Shown here: one piece after another, positions 39,918 through 48,006 of the stretch
How the letters are laid out: each line of letters begins with the position of its first letter
Numbering within the stretch: position 1 is the first letter of the stretch
Origin: Rhodobium gokarnense
Lineage (GTDB): Bacteria; Pseudomonadota; Alphaproteobacteria; Rhizobiales; Rhodobiaceae
Reading direction: 5' to 3'
NCBI RefSeq assembly: GCF_025961475.1
Contig: NZ_JAOQNS010000007.1
Span: 62,001-126,000 of the forward strand
DNA: 64,000 bases
The notes under the pieces: model-generated
Told to the model about the DNA's origin: nothing
Databases searched by the model: none
What the model saw: the letters and a program-made list of their open reading frames with translations, nothing else
Position numbers and translations under genes: made by a program

Positions 39918-40682
39918 TTACTGAACGAGGCGGGGTCCGCCGTTCAGCGGCCGTTCGTTGTCGTTGAGGATGCCGAGGCGGCGGGCGACGTCCTGGTATG
40001 CCTCCAGCATGCCGCCGAGATCGCGCCTGAACCTGTCCTTGTCGAGCTTTTCCTCGGTCTCGATGTCCCACAGGCGGCAGGAATCGGGGGAAATCTCGTC
40101 GGCGACCACGATCCGCATCATGTCGCCTTCCCACAGCCGGCCGCACTCGATCTTGAAGTCGACGAGGCGGATGCCGACGCCGAGGAACAGGCCGGACAGG
40201 AAGTCGTTGACGCGGATGGCCAGCGCCATGATGTCGTCGATCTCCTGCGGGTTGGCCCAGCCGAAGGCGGTGATGTGCTCCTCGGTGACCATCGGGTCGT
40301 CGAGTTCGTCGTTCTTGTAATAGAACTCGATGATGGAGCGCGGAAGCTGGGTGCCTTCCTCGATGCCGAGGCGCTTGGACAGCGAGCCTGCGGCGACGTT
40401 GCGCACCACGACTTCCAGCGGAATGATCTCCACCTCGCGGATCAACTGCTCGCGCATGTTGAGGCGGCGCAGGAAATGGGTCGGGATGCCCATCTCGTTC
40501 AGGTGGTTGAAGACGAACTCCGAGATCCGGTTATTGAGCACGCCCTTGCCGTCGATGATGTCATGCTTCTTCTTGTTGAAGGCGGTGGCGTCATCCTTGA
40601 AATGCTGGATCAGCGTGCCGGGCTCCGGGCCCTCATAAAGGATCTTGGCCTTGCCTTCGTAAATGCGGCGGCGACGGTTCAT
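39918..40682 (-). CDS. purC: SAICAR synthetase PurC
   Basis: PurC joins aspartate to CAIR, using ATP, in purine synthesis. The 254-residue product starts [36 protein letters not shown], has [16 protein letters not shown], the signature [18 protein letters not shown]-type segment, and [32 protein letters not shown]. It is full length. Its 5' leader holds three tandem copies of a 14-base repeat. Confidence 0.98.
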   Translation of the reverse strand: MNRRRRIYEGKAKILYEGPEPGTLIQHFKDDATAFNKKKHDIIDGKGVLNNRISEFVFNHLNEMGIPTHFLRRLNMREQLIREVEIIPLEVVVRNVAAGSLSKRLGIEEGTQLPRSIIEFYYKNDELDDPMVTEEHITAFGWANPQEIDDIMALAIRVNDFLSGLFLGVGIRLVDFKIECGRLWEGDMMRIVVADEISPDSCRLWDIETEEKLDKDRFRRDLGGMLEAYQDVARRLGILNDNERPLNGGPRLVQ

Positions 40683-41006
40683 GGGTTCTTACCAGAGTTT
40701 TCTTGGCCAGAGTTGTGGTGCCAGAGTTGTGGTGGATGTCCGTTCAGGCGGGCGACAGACCTTTTGCCCGGTGCGCCCTCCATTCGAGCGATACCGGCTG
40801 CGTTGGAATCGGTCGGCGCTTGCGAAACGAGGGCGGAACCTAACCGATCCTGAGGAAATGCACAATCACTGCGAATCGCCAATGGCAAAAAGCCCGGCGC
40901 TTCGGTGGACAACCGTTGATTTATGCCGGTGTGATGGATATGCAAGGGGCATCGGCGACCGCAGTAGAACAACACGTAATAAGGCCGTTGAAGGGAGACG
41001 CCTCGG
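40683..41006. other. Divergent intergenic region between purC and the ATPase zeta gene
   Basis: 324 bp with promoters expected in both directions. The purC-proximal end holds tandem 14-base repeats (40692-40734). The zeta-proximal end (40960-40990) is AT-richer and has an AAGGGAGA-type ribosome site. No coding frame here is supportable. Confidence 0.5.
40692..40734 (-). repeat. Three tandem 14-base repeats in the purC leader
   Basis: CCAGAGTTGTGGTG occurs twice in direct tandem (40707-40720 and 40721-40734). A degenerate third copy, CCAGAGTTTTCTTGG, abuts them at 40692-40706. Read on the purC strand they lie immediately upstream of the start codon. They could be a repeated operator or leader element, or a simple slippage expansion. 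Confidence 0.7.
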
Positions 41007-41330
41007 ATGACGACTTTCGACAAACGCGAAGAAGCGTTCGAGAAGAAATTCGCCCATGACGAGGAATTACGCTTCCGGGCGACGGCCCGGCGAAACAAGC
41101 TGCTCGGCCTGTGGGCGGCCGAAAAACTCGGCAAGACCGGCGAGGAGGCCGACGACTACGCCAAGGAAGTCGTCAGGGCCGATTTCGAGGAGCCCGGCGA
41201 GGAAGACGTCTTTCGCAAGGTTCACGGCGATTTCGAGGCCGCCGGCGTGGAGCAGTCCGAGCACCAGATCCGCCGGACCATGAACGAACTCATGATTGTG
41301 GCCATGCAGCAGATTAACTCGGAATCCTGA
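41007..41330 (+). CDS. F1-ATPase inhibitor subunit zeta (DUF1476)
   Basis: The 107-residue acidic helical protein has the DUF1476 signature: MTTFDKREEAFEKKFAHDEELRFRATARRNKLLGLWAAEKLG, then YAKEVVRADFEEPGEEDVFRKV and HQIRRTMNELMIVAMQQI. In Paracoccus and relatives this protein is the zeta subunit, whose N-terminus blocks ATP hydrolysis by the F1 motor. The position next to purC and purB is common in alphaproteobacteria. Confidence 0.93.
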   Translation: MTTFDKREEAFEKKFAHDEELRFRATARRNKLLGLWAAEKLGKTGEEADDYAKEVVRADFEEPGEEDVFRKVHGDFEAAGVEQSEHQIRRTMNELMIVAMQQINSES

Positions 41331-41467
41331 TTGCCGCTTTTGAGGCGCCTTTCGGTGCGTCGGGTCGGCGCCGATGTCGCGCCGCGGCCTTCCCCTTTCC
41401 CCCGCCTCCGGGTCTATACTCCTGTCCATAAAGGGCTGATTGCGCGCAATTTCCGGAGGGCAGCACC

Positions 41468-42244
41468 ATGACCGATATCGTCTCCTCACTCGCTGAAACC
41501 ATCCGGGCCGGCGAAACGGTCATTACCGGATGGTCGTCGCTGCCGGAGCCGCTGGTGGCCGAGACCATGGCGCGGGCCGGCTACGACGCCGTCACCCTCG
41601 ACATGCAGCACGGCTTCCACACCATCGAGTCGGTGCACCGGGGCATCGCCGCGGTTCGGCTCGCGGGCAAGCCGGCGATCGTCCGGGTGCCGGTCGGTGA
41701 TTTCGCCGCGACCAGCCGGGCGCTCGATTTCGGCGCCGCGGCGGTCATCGCGCCGATGATCAACTCCTATGAGGACGCCAGGCAATTCGCCGACTTCATG
41801 AAGATGGCGCCGGTCGGCAGCCGGAGCTGGGGTCCGCACCGGGCGATGGCGATCGCCGGCGAGGCCGATCCTGACGCCTATCTCGCCAATGCCAACCGGC
41901 AGACGCTGGCGCTTGCCATGATCGAGAGCCGGGAAGGGGTCGCCGAGCTTGAGGCAATCCTCGGCGTTGCCGGCATCGACGGCATCTTCGTCGGGCCCTC
42001 GGACCTGTCCATCGCGCTCTCCGACGGCGGCGCCCTCGATCCGACCGGCGAGCGGGTCATGATGGTGACGGGCGAGATCGCCGAACGGGTCCGCGACAGC
42101 GGCAAGATCGCCGGCATCTTCTGCTCCAATGTGGGCCATGCGGGCATTGCCATGGACCTCGGCTACCGGCTGATCGCGCTCGGCAGCGACGCCTCGATCC
42201 TGCGCGCCGGCAGCGAGGCGCTCCTGGAAAAAATCGGCCGATAG
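41468..42244 (+). CDS. HpcH/HpaI-family class II aldolase
   Basis: The 258-residue TIM-barrel protein has the family signature LPEPLVAETMARAGYDAVTLDMQHGFHTIE (catalytic His in QHGF), IVRVP, FGAAAVIAPMINSYEDARQFADFMK, then MIESREGVAELEAILGVAGIDGIFVGPSDLSIAL. Members cleave or form 2-oxo acid aldols with a divalent metal. The exact substrate cannot be told; 4-hydroxy-2-oxo acids are typical. Short spacing after the zeta gene (137 bp) suggests its own transcription unit. Confidence 0.92.
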   Translation: MTDIVSSLAETIRAGETVITGWSSLPEPLVAETMARAGYDAVTLDMQHGFHTIESVHRGIAAVRLAGKPAIVRVPVGDFAATSRALDFGAAAVIAPMINSYEDARQFADFMKMAPVGSRSWGPHRAMAIAGEADPDAYLANANRQTLALAMIESREGVAELEAILGVAGIDGIFVGPSDLSIALSDGGALDPTGERVMMVTGEIAERVRDSGKIAGIFCSNVGHAGIAMDLGYRLIALGSDASILRAGSEALLEKIGR

Positions 42245-42300
42245 AACTCCGCCATGTCCGGGGAAATGCTGCGACGGATCGTCCCGATCGCCGCCTCGTC

Positions 42301-42314
42301 TTGAGTTAGATCAA
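42301..42314 (+). promoter_or_regulatory. FNR/FixK-type box upstream of the 71-residue membrane protein
   Basis: TTGAG-TTAG-ATCAA matches the FNR/FixK/FnrL consensus TTGAT-N4-ATCAA at 9 of 10 defined positions. It lies 67 bp before the ATG at 42381, within an AT-rich stretch. This is a plausible activator site for low-oxygen expression. Confidence 0.55.
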
Positions 42315-42380
42315 ATCCAAAATCGTTTTTTCATTCAAAAGTCGTGATGATGGGGTTTTCCGGAGCGAACGGAGAGGGAA

Positions 42381-42596
42381 ATGTTCAAGATTGCATTGAT
42401 GTTGTGGATTGTGATTGCGCCGACCCTGGCGGGCATCCTGTTCACCGCCGGCCTGGCGATGGGCAACGCCAACGAGCCGACGGACAACAGGATGATGCTC
42501 ATCGGCCTGGCGGTCGCCGGCTTCGTGATCGCCATTCCGGTGGCGTGGATCGTCGCCAAGAAGGTGACCACGGCGTTCGGCCGTCGTTCGGCCTGA
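42381..42596 (+). CDS. Small two-helix membrane protein
   Basis: The 71-residue product has two transmembrane helices (about 4-27 and 40-62: FKIALMLWIVIAPTLAGILFTAGLAM; MLIGLAVAGFVIAIPVAWIVAKKV) and a short basic tail. Alphaproteobacterial homologues of this shape are, as I recall, often mislabelled CTP synthetase in databases; nothing here supports that enzyme. A GAGAGGGA ribosome site precedes the ATG. An FNR-type box lies upstream and a strong terminator downstream. Confidence 0.8.
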   Translation: MFKIALMLWIVIAPTLAGILFTAGLAMGNANEPTDNRMMLIGLAVAGFVIAIPVAWIVAKKVTTAFGRRSA

Positions 42597-42630
42597 TTAT
42601 CGGCTATTCCTGGGGGGTTGAGACGGCAGG

Positions 42631-42660
42631 AAACGGCCGGCGGCGACGCCGGCCGTTTTC
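42631..42660 (+). terminator. Intrinsic terminator of the 71-residue membrane protein gene
   Basis: AAACGGCCGGC (42631-42641) pairs with GCCGGCCGTTT (42648-42658) over a 6-base loop, ending in a T-run. It lies 34 bp after the stop. Confidence 0.85.
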
Positions 42661-42674
42661 GGTTTCCGGGTATT

Positions 42675-42763
42675 TTGCGTTCGGACCCCACGCAGCTTTT
42701 CGGCGCATCGGCGCCCGTTCGGGCTTGCGACGCCTGGCGGCGTCGGGCGGCCGGAACGCCCGA
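42675..42763. repeat. Dispersed two-hairpin intergenic repeat, copy 2
   Basis: This is the partner of the element at 144-236: same head (TTGCGTTC, then the 14-base core at 42695-42708 with the GGCGC-ATCG-GCGCC hairpin) and the same CGTTCG/GCTTGC patch. It then has its own stem, CGACGCC (42728-42734) with GGCGTCG (42739-42745), and an alternative stem TCGGGCG (42743-42749) with CGCCCGA (42757-42763). Like copy 1 it lies between two convergent genes. Confidence 0.55.
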
Positions 42764-42780
42764 CATGCATTTGGTGACAA

Positions 42781-43341
42781 TTACGCCCGGCGGATGCTGG
42801 AGAGGAACCGGGCGAAGGTCAGCGAGCCCTCCGGCCAGGGGCCGTGGCCGCTGTCGCTGTCGAGGTGGCCGACATCGCCGGCATCGATGACGAAGGAGCC
42901 CCAGGCGTGGCCGAGGTCGTCGGCGGTCTCGAAGCTGCAGGCCGGATCGGAGCGGCTGGCGACCAGCATGGAGGGAAAGGGCAGGGGATCGCGCGACAGC
43001 GGCGCCAGCGCCGGATCGACGGTCTCCGGAATCCGGCCGTCCTCCACGTCGACAGGGGCGACGAGGAAGCCTGCAGCGAGCTTTGCCGGATCGAGGTTCG
43101 GCGCGGCATGGACCATGGCGGCGATGCCGAGCCCATGGGCAAGGAACACCACCGGCCGCTCGGCCTCGCCGACCGCTTCGACGATCCGTTCTACCCAGGC
43201 GGACATGTCCGGGCAGGCCCAGTCGTCCTGCACCACCCGGCGCGCGGTCGACAGCTTGCGCTCCCAGCGCGTCTGCCAGTGGTCGTCATCGGCATTGCCG
43301 CAATCGGGCAAAATCAGGAGGTCGGCCTCGGCGGCTTTCAT
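42781..43341 (-). CDS. RBBP9/YdeN-type alpha/beta hydrolase, nucleophile apparently lost
   Basis: The 186-residue product has the small serine-hydrolase layout: LLILPDCGNADDDHWQTRWERKL, VVQDDWACPDMSAWVERI, VAPVDVEDG, then VASRSDPACSFETADDLGHAWGS and GDVGHLDSDSGHGPWPEG. The Asp (about 132) and His (159) of the triad are present. The nucleophile elbow, normally G/A-H-S-L-G, reads AHGLG, with Gly70 (GGG codon) in place of the Ser. The start at 43341 is chosen; an in-frame ATG at 43392 and a much longer frame through a repeat are less likely. It may be a pseudoenzyme. Confidence 0.85.
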   Translation of the reverse strand: MKAAEADLLILPDCGNADDDHWQTRWERKLSTARRVVQDDWACPDMSAWVERIVEAVGEAERPVVFLAHGLGIAAMVHAAPNLDPAKLAAGFLVAPVDVEDGRIPETVDPALAPLSRDPLPFPSMLVASRSDPACSFETADDLGHAWGSFVIDAGDVGHLDSDSGHGPWPEGSLTFARFLSSIRRA

Positions 43342-43419
43342 CGGGATGCTCGTCGTGATCTGCGAAGAATGAGGGGTGATATCGGAGCGCATCGGCTTGG
43401 CCAAGGCTCGCGACCCTGT

Positions 43420-43456
43420 TTTAGAGCGTTTTGCTGAAAAGTGGACCCGGTGGAAC
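43420..43456. repeat. Rhizobiales-type dispersed repeat
   Basis: The string TTAGAGCGTTTTGCTGAAAA and the following GTGGACCCGGTGGAA match the widespread intergenic repeat of Rhizobiales genomes (AGAGC-GTTTT-AAAGTGGA-CCGG type). It lies between a small membrane protein gene and the hydrolase-like gene and does not appear to be coding. Confidence 0.55.
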
Positions 43457-43492
43457 ACGCATTGTCCACGGGCCACGGCGGGGCCGAACACG

Positions 43493-43516
43493 AAAAAGCC
43501 GGCGTAAAGCCGGCTT
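43493..43516 (-). terminator. Terminator of the 60-residue membrane protein gene
   Basis: AAGCCGGC (43496-43503) and GCCGGCTT (43509-43516) form an 8-bp stem. On the minus strand a T-run follows (AAAAA on the plus strand), 30 bp after the stop of the gene at 43546. Confidence 0.8.
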
Positions 43517-43545
43517 CCTCGCGGGGACGCGTCCTAGATGGAACC

Positions 43546-43728
43546 CTAGTTTCCCGACTGCCCGATGTCCGGGACCTCGACGGACAGGTTGATGTCTGCC
43601 TCCTGCTTGTCGAAGAACCCGCCATAGTAGAGCGCGCCGGCGCCGACTATGAGGACGACGAGCATTCCGGCGATGAACCAGCCGGGTCCGTTGCTGCGTT
43701 CGGTCCGAATGACTTCACGATCGGCCAT
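43546..43728 (-). CDS. 60-residue single-span membrane protein
   Basis: The product starts MADREVIRTERSNGPGWF, has one transmembrane helix at about residues 17-37 (FIAGMLVVLIVGAGALYYGG), then an acidic C-terminus (FDKQEADINLSVEVPDIGQSGN). The orientation is likely N-in, C-out. It lies 74 bp downstream of purB on the same strand and has its own terminator. Homologues of this type are common hypothetical proteins in Rhizobiales. No function is known. Confidence 0.75.
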   Translation of the reverse strand: MADREVIRTERSNGPGWFIAGMLVVLIVGAGALYYGGFFDKQEADINLSVEVPDIGQSGN

Positions 43729-43802
43729 TGTGTCGTTCTCCCATCTTGCAATGGGCAAACAACGCGGCGCGGCGCGAAAGGGTTCCCAGCCGCGACGGCC
43801 GG

Positions 43803-45110
43803 TCAGATGTCGCCGAACACCCGCCGGAAGATCGTGTCGACATGCTTGGTGTGGTAGCCCATGTCGAATTTCTCTTCGATCTGGGCGTCGGTGAGCGCGG
43901 CGGTGACGTCGGGGTCCGCCTTCAGCTCGGTCAGAAAATCCTTGCCCTCTTCCCAGACCTTCATGGCGTTGCGCTGGACAAGGCGGTAGGCGTCCTCGCG
44001 GGAGACGCCGGCCTGGGTCAGCGCCAGGAGGACGCGCTGGGAGTGGACGAGGCCGCCGAGGCGGTCGAGATTGCCTTGCATATTCTGCGGATAGACCACC
44101 AGCTTGTCGACGACGCCGGTGAGGCGGGACAGCGCGAAGTCGAGGGTGACAGCGGCGTCCGGGCCGATCATGCGCTCCACGGAAGAGTGGGAAATGTCAC
44201 GCTCGTGCCACAGGGCGACGTTCTCCATTGCCGGCATCGCATAGGCGCGGACCATGCGGGCAAGGCCAGTGAGGTTTTCCGTCAGCACCGGGTTGCGCTT
44301 GTGCGGCATGGCGCTGGAGCCCTTCTGGCCCGGCGAGAAATATTCTTCTGCCTCCAGCACCTCGGTGCGCTGCAGGTGGCGGATTTCCGTCGCCAGCCGC
44401 TCGATGGAGGAGGCGACGACGCCGAGGACGGCAAAGAACATGGCGTGGCGGTCGCGCGGGATGACCTGGGTGGAAACCGGCTCGGCGATCAATCCCATCT
44501 TTGCCGCCACGTGCTCCTCGACGCTCGGGTCGATGTTGGCGAAGGTGCCGACGGCGCCGGAGATGGCGCAGGTGGCAACCTCGGTGCGGGCGGCTTCCAG
44601 CCGGGCGCGGCAGCGGTCGAACTCGGCATAGGCCTGGGCCAGCTTCAGGCCGAAGGTGGTCGGCTCGGCGTGGATGCCGTGGGAGCGGCCGATGGTGAGC
44701 GTGTCCTTGTGCTCCAGCGCCCGGCGCTTCAGGGCCTCAAGCAGGCCGTCCATGTCCTTGAGCAGCAAATCGGCGGCGCGCACGAGCTGGACGTTGAAGC
44801 AGGTGTCGAGGACGTCCGAGGAGGTCATGCCCTGGTGGACGAAGCGGGCCTCGGGGCCAACGATCTCCGCAAGGTGGGTCAGGAAGGCGATGACGTCGTG
44901 CTTGACCTCGCGCTCGATGGCATCGATGCGGTCCACGTCGAAGGTGGCCGGGCCGCCCTTTTCCCAGATGATCTTTGCTGCGTCCTTCGGGATGACGCCG
45001 AGCTCGGCCTGCGCATCGGCGGCGTGGGCCTCGATCTCGAACCAGATACGGAACTTGGTCTCGGGCGACCAGATCGACGCCATCTCGGGGCGCGAATAGC
45101 GCGGGATCAT
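43803..45110 (-). CDS. purB: Adenylosuccinate lyase
   Basis: PurB cleaves SAICAR and adenylosuccinate, releasing fumarate, at two steps of purine synthesis. The 435-residue product has the start MIPRYSRPEMASIWSPETKF, the substrate motif FVHQGMTSSDVLDTC, IGRSHGIHAEPTTFG, and the fumarase-superfamily signature GSSAMPHKRNPVLTENL. It is full length. Confidence 0.98.
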   Translation of the reverse strand: MIPRYSRPEMASIWSPETKFRIWFEIEAHAADAQAELGVIPKDAAKIIWEKGGPATFDVDRIDAIEREVKHDVIAFLTHLAEIVGPEARFVHQGMTSSDVLDTCFNVQLVRAADLLLKDMDGLLEALKRRALEHKDTLTIGRSHGIHAEPTTFGLKLAQAYAEFDRCRARLEAARTEVATCAISGAVGTFANIDPSVEEHVAAKMGLIAEPVSTQVIPRDRHAMFFAVLGVVASSIERLATEIRHLQRTEVLEAEEYFSPGQKGSSAMPHKRNPVLTENLTGLARMVRAYAMPAMENVALWHERDISHSSVERMIGPDAAVTLDFALSRLTGVVDKLVVYPQNMQGNLDRLGGLVHSQRVLLALTQAGVSREDAYRLVQRNAMKVWEEGKDFLTELKADPDVTAALTDAQIEEKFDMGYHTKHVDTIFRRVFGDI

Positions 45111-45199
45111 CGCGTGTCCTCAAACTCATTGGAAAAAGAGAAGGCTGCGGTCTAGCAGATGATCCGGACGGCGACAATGCGCCCGGCTAAAGCGCTTTC

Positions 45200-45293
45200 C
45201 CAAAAAGTTGTTAGACTTTTTGGACACGAAATCGCGTGAAAAAATCAAGCTAAAGCATGTTGCGTGTTTCAGGAAAAACGCAACATGCTTTAG
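45200..45293. repeat. Pair of strong inverted repeats between purB and a membrane protein gene
   Basis: Two perfect stems lie side by side: CCAAAAAGT (45200-45208) with ACTTTTTGG (45215-45223), and a 16-bp stem from CTAAAGCATGTTGCGT (45250-45265) to its complement at 45278-45293, with a 12-base loop. The second resembles the CTAAAGCATGT palindromic repeat common in Rhizobiales intergenic DNA, and it overlaps the stop codon of the gene at 45290. Both could end transcription of that gene ahead of purB. Confidence 0.65.
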
Positions 45294-45856
45294 CGCCCGG
45301 ATCGCCGCGCGAAGACCCAGGAGGCGGCAAAGAGCACCGGAAGGCCGAAGGGCAGGATCAGCTTCAGCCCGCTGGACATGAAGATGTAGACCGCCGTCGC
45401 CCCGGTGTAGGCCATCTGCATCAGCCAGAGGCGGCCGATGTGGTCGGTGTGCCACTGGGCGTAATAAATGCGGAACTGCAGGAAGAAGAGGAAGGCGGTG
45501 ATGCCCGCCGTGATGGCCATGAGCGCCACGGCGATGGCCGCGAGGCGGGCGGAGAACGGCCGGGCGCCGGCGACGCTTGCCGCCAGCACATAGGCGAGGA
45601 AGCCGCCGAGGAGCGCGCCGAGGGCAAAGAGGATGAGAATCGCGCCGGTGCGCGGGTTGAAGGCCATCTCGCGCCAGTAGAGATGGAGGGCGACGGCGAC
45701 AACGACCCCACTGGCATAGGCGGGCGCAAAGACGAGGCCGGGAAGGAGCGCGGCGCGGGCGCGCGTGAACGCCGCGCGAAGCAGGCCGGCGGGTGCGCCG
45801 CCGGGCTTCACCGCGGGCGCAGCATCTGCTTCGCGGCGGTCGATCGTGATCTCCAT
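45290..45856 (-). CDS. Uncharacterised four-helix membrane protein
   Basis: The 188-residue product has an N-terminal hydrophilic segment (MEITIDRREADAAPAVKPGG) and about four membrane helices (LLPGLVFAPAYASGVVVAVALHLYW, AILILFALGALLGGFLAYVLAASVAG, LAAIAVALMAITAGITAFLFFLQFRIYY, YTGATAVYIFMSSGLKLILPFGLPVLF). I do not recognise a family. It lies upstream of purB on the same strand, separated by strong hairpins. Confidence 0.7.
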   Translation of the reverse strand: MEITIDRREADAAPAVKPGGAPAGLLRAAFTRARAALLPGLVFAPAYASGVVVAVALHLYWREMAFNPRTGAILILFALGALLGGFLAYVLAASVAGARPFSARLAAIAVALMAITAGITAFLFFLQFRIYYAQWHTDHIGRLWLMQMAYTGATAVYIFMSSGLKLILPFGLPVLFAASWVFARRSGR

Positions 45857-45913
45857 CGTCCTTGGTCTTAATCTAAAGAAGTTGCCGTTCCGTATCCTGC
45901 GGAGACGGGAAGG

Positions 45914-46810
45914 TCAGCGCTGTTCCGCGCCGCGGCGAAGGCGCAGGGCCGGGGCCGTCGGCACGTCGGTGACCGTATCGGCGGGCTCGGCGGCGGGCGC
46001 CATCTCTTCGGGCGCCACCTCTTCGGGTATCGCCTCGACCGGTTCGGACTTGGGGCCGGCGGTCGGGTTGAGGTCGAAGGTGGTGCCGATGGCGATGAAG
46101 CGCCGGTCGAGGCCCTCAAAGCCGTAGCGGTAGATCGAGACGATGACGATGAGGGCCGGGCCCTCGCCGCTGCGCGGCAGCACGACGATGTCGGAAATGC
46201 CGTAATGGATCGGGCATTTGCGCGAGCGCGGGATCTCCTTGTCCTCTTCCAGGATGCGGATCGGCTGGCCGGCGGCGTCCTCCAGCACCAGCACGAAGCC
46301 CTTCGTCGGCTCGTCGATGGTAGCGCAGCCCTCCGCGGGAAGCGCGAATTCCGTCAATCTGAGTCGCACGCTGCCGAGCCCGGCGCCGTCGTCCGTGTCC
46401 GGCACGGTGAGCGGCACGAAGCGGGCGGCAGCATCGGCCTTTTCCGCCGGGTCAGCGAGCACATGGTTGCCCTTGGTGCCGACGTTGAGCCGCCAGAGGA
46501 ACGGTTCGGCGCGCATGCGGGCGGCCTCGCGGACCTTTTCCAGGTCGGTGCCGGCGCGGCGCACGAGCTGCTGGATGGGCGTTCCCTTCACCCAGACGTC
46601 CTTTTCCACGTCGATGAGGAAGATGTCGGAATAGGGAAAGCCGGTGCCGTCCTCGACGCCGTACTGCTCGAAGCCGAAATACTTGCCGTCGGGGGAAAAG
46701 CCGAAAATGTGCCGCTTTGCGGCATCCGCCGCCCAGGCTGCGGGCGCCATTGCGCCGAGCGCGACGAGGCATATCGCGCAAAGAACGATCGCGTAGCGGG
46801 AACGGCTCAT
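45914..46810 (-). CDS. Secreted DUF2259 protein
   Basis: The 298-residue product has a signal peptide (residues about 5-28, ending AWA-AD) and continues KRHIFGFSPDGKYFGFEQYGVEDGTGFPYSDIFLIDVEKDVWV, the DUF2259 opening. It also has a Cys pair (EGCATI, RKCPIHYG) and the conserved VIVSIYRYGFEGLDRRFIAIG. The C-terminus is Pro/Glu/Ala-rich. DUF2259 proteins are predicted periplasmic and of unknown function. The ATG at 46810 gives the best signal peptide. Confidence 0.85.
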   Translation of the reverse strand: MSRSRYAIVLCAICLVALGAMAPAAWAADAAKRHIFGFSPDGKYFGFEQYGVEDGTGFPYSDIFLIDVEKDVWVKGTPIQQLVRRAGTDLEKVREAARMRAEPFLWRLNVGTKGNHVLADPAEKADAAARFVPLTVPDTDDGAGLGSVRLRLTEFALPAEGCATIDEPTKGFVLVLEDAAGQPIRILEEDKEIPRSRKCPIHYGISDIVVLPRSGEGPALIVIVSIYRYGFEGLDRRFIAIGTTFDLNPTAGPKSEPVEAIPEEVAPEEMAPAAEPADTVTDVPTAPALRLRRGAEQR

Positions 46811-46912
46811 GCGGTTTCCATCACCTGTCATCGGCGGCGGGTCAAGTTCCGGGGCGGCGGGTCAAGCCCCGTCCCGATGCGCCATCAAACATCCCGGCGT
46901 GGCGAAACTGGG

Positions 46913-47920
46913 TCAAGCCCCGGCGAAGCGGGCCTGCCAGGTCTGCAGCGTGTCGCCAGCCTCGGCCGTGGCAGCAAAGACGCCGCGGGCGATCGCCCGG
47001 GAAAGCGTCGCTGCGGCGGCGGCTCCGAGGATGAGGGAATCGCCGACGGGGTCGGCGAGCGGCTTCTTGCCGGTTGCGGCGGCAAAGACGAGGTCGCCGT
47101 CGAGCGGCGTGTGGGCCGGCCAGAGCGCGCGCGCGATGCCGTCATGGGCAGCGGTGGCGAGACGCTTGGCCCCGGCCTTGGTCAGGATCGCGTCGGTGGC
47201 GACGATGGCGATGGTGGTGCTGGTGCCCGGCCTTGCTCCGAATTTGGTGCGGATCGCGCGGGCGTTTTCCGGGATCGGCTGCGGCCAGCCGCGGCCGCCG
47301 AATTCTGCGTTTTCTTCAAATGGCGCGGCCCAGAAATGGCCGGTGTCGCCGATGGTCGCCGATCCGAGGGCGTTGACGGCGACGAGGGCGCCGACCGTGT
47401 GGCCGGAAGGGAGCACCGTGGAGGCCGAGCCGAGGCCGCCCTTCAGAGTTGCCGTCGTTGCACCGAAGCCGGCGCCTGCCGTGCCGAGGGGGAACTCGTC
47501 CGAGGCCGAGTCGAGCGCCGTGATTCCGAGGTCGCGATAGGGCGGGGTCATGCCCCAGCCCTTGTCGCCGCCATTCATGAGATCGAAGAGAATCGCTGTC
47601 GGCACGATCGGCACGCGGACGCTGCCGACGGCAAAGCCGCGCCCCTTTTCGGCGAGTCGCGCCATGGCCCCGCCGGCCGCATCAAGGCCGAAGGCCGAGC
47701 CGCCGGAGAGCACCAGCGCGTCGATAGCGTCGACCGTCTGTTCCGGCTCCAGGAGCGCCGCCTCGCGCGTCCCCGGCGCACCGCCCAGCACCTTGACCGA
47801 GGCGACCGCCGGCTCGTCGAAGACGACGACCGTGGTGCCGGTCTTGGCGGCCGGGTCCTCCGCATTGCCGACGGCAAGGCCGGGAACATCGGTGATCAGG
47901 TTGCGCGGGCCGGGGGACAT
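46913..47920 (-). CDS. P1-family (DmpA/BapA-like) self-processing aminopeptidase
   Basis: The 335-residue product has the P1 (DmpA) fold: NLITDVPGLAVGNAEDPAAKTGTTVVVF, LSGGSAFGLDAAGGAMARL, GATTATLKGGLGSAS, and GHTVGALVAVNALGSATIG. The last Gly-Ser is the expected autocleavage site, where the new N-terminal Ser becomes the nucleophile. Members are beta-peptidyl or D-aminopeptidases. No signal peptide is seen from the chosen start (47920). It lies 86 bp downstream of the HEMTH protein, so cotranscription with the radical SAM cluster is possible. Confidence 0.9.
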   Translation of the reverse strand: MSPGPRNLITDVPGLAVGNAEDPAAKTGTTVVVFDEPAVASVKVLGGAPGTREAALLEPEQTVDAIDALVLSGGSAFGLDAAGGAMARLAEKGRGFAVGSVRVPIVPTAILFDLMNGGDKGWGMTPPYRDLGITALDSASDEFPLGTAGAGFGATTATLKGGLGSASTVLPSGHTVGALVAVNALGSATIGDTGHFWAAPFEENAEFGGRGWPQPIPENARAIRTKFGARPGTSTTIAIVATDAILTKAGAKRLATAAHDGIARALWPAHTPLDGDLVFAAATGKKPLADPVGDSLILGAAAAATLSRAIARGVFAATAEAGDTLQTWQARFAGA

Positions 47921-48006
47921 GGCGGGCCTTTGTGTCGGGTTGTCGCCCGGCACAATAGAGCGGTCTTGGTGTCCGGGGAAAGGCGCGTTACGTGGACGGC
48001 GGCGGT

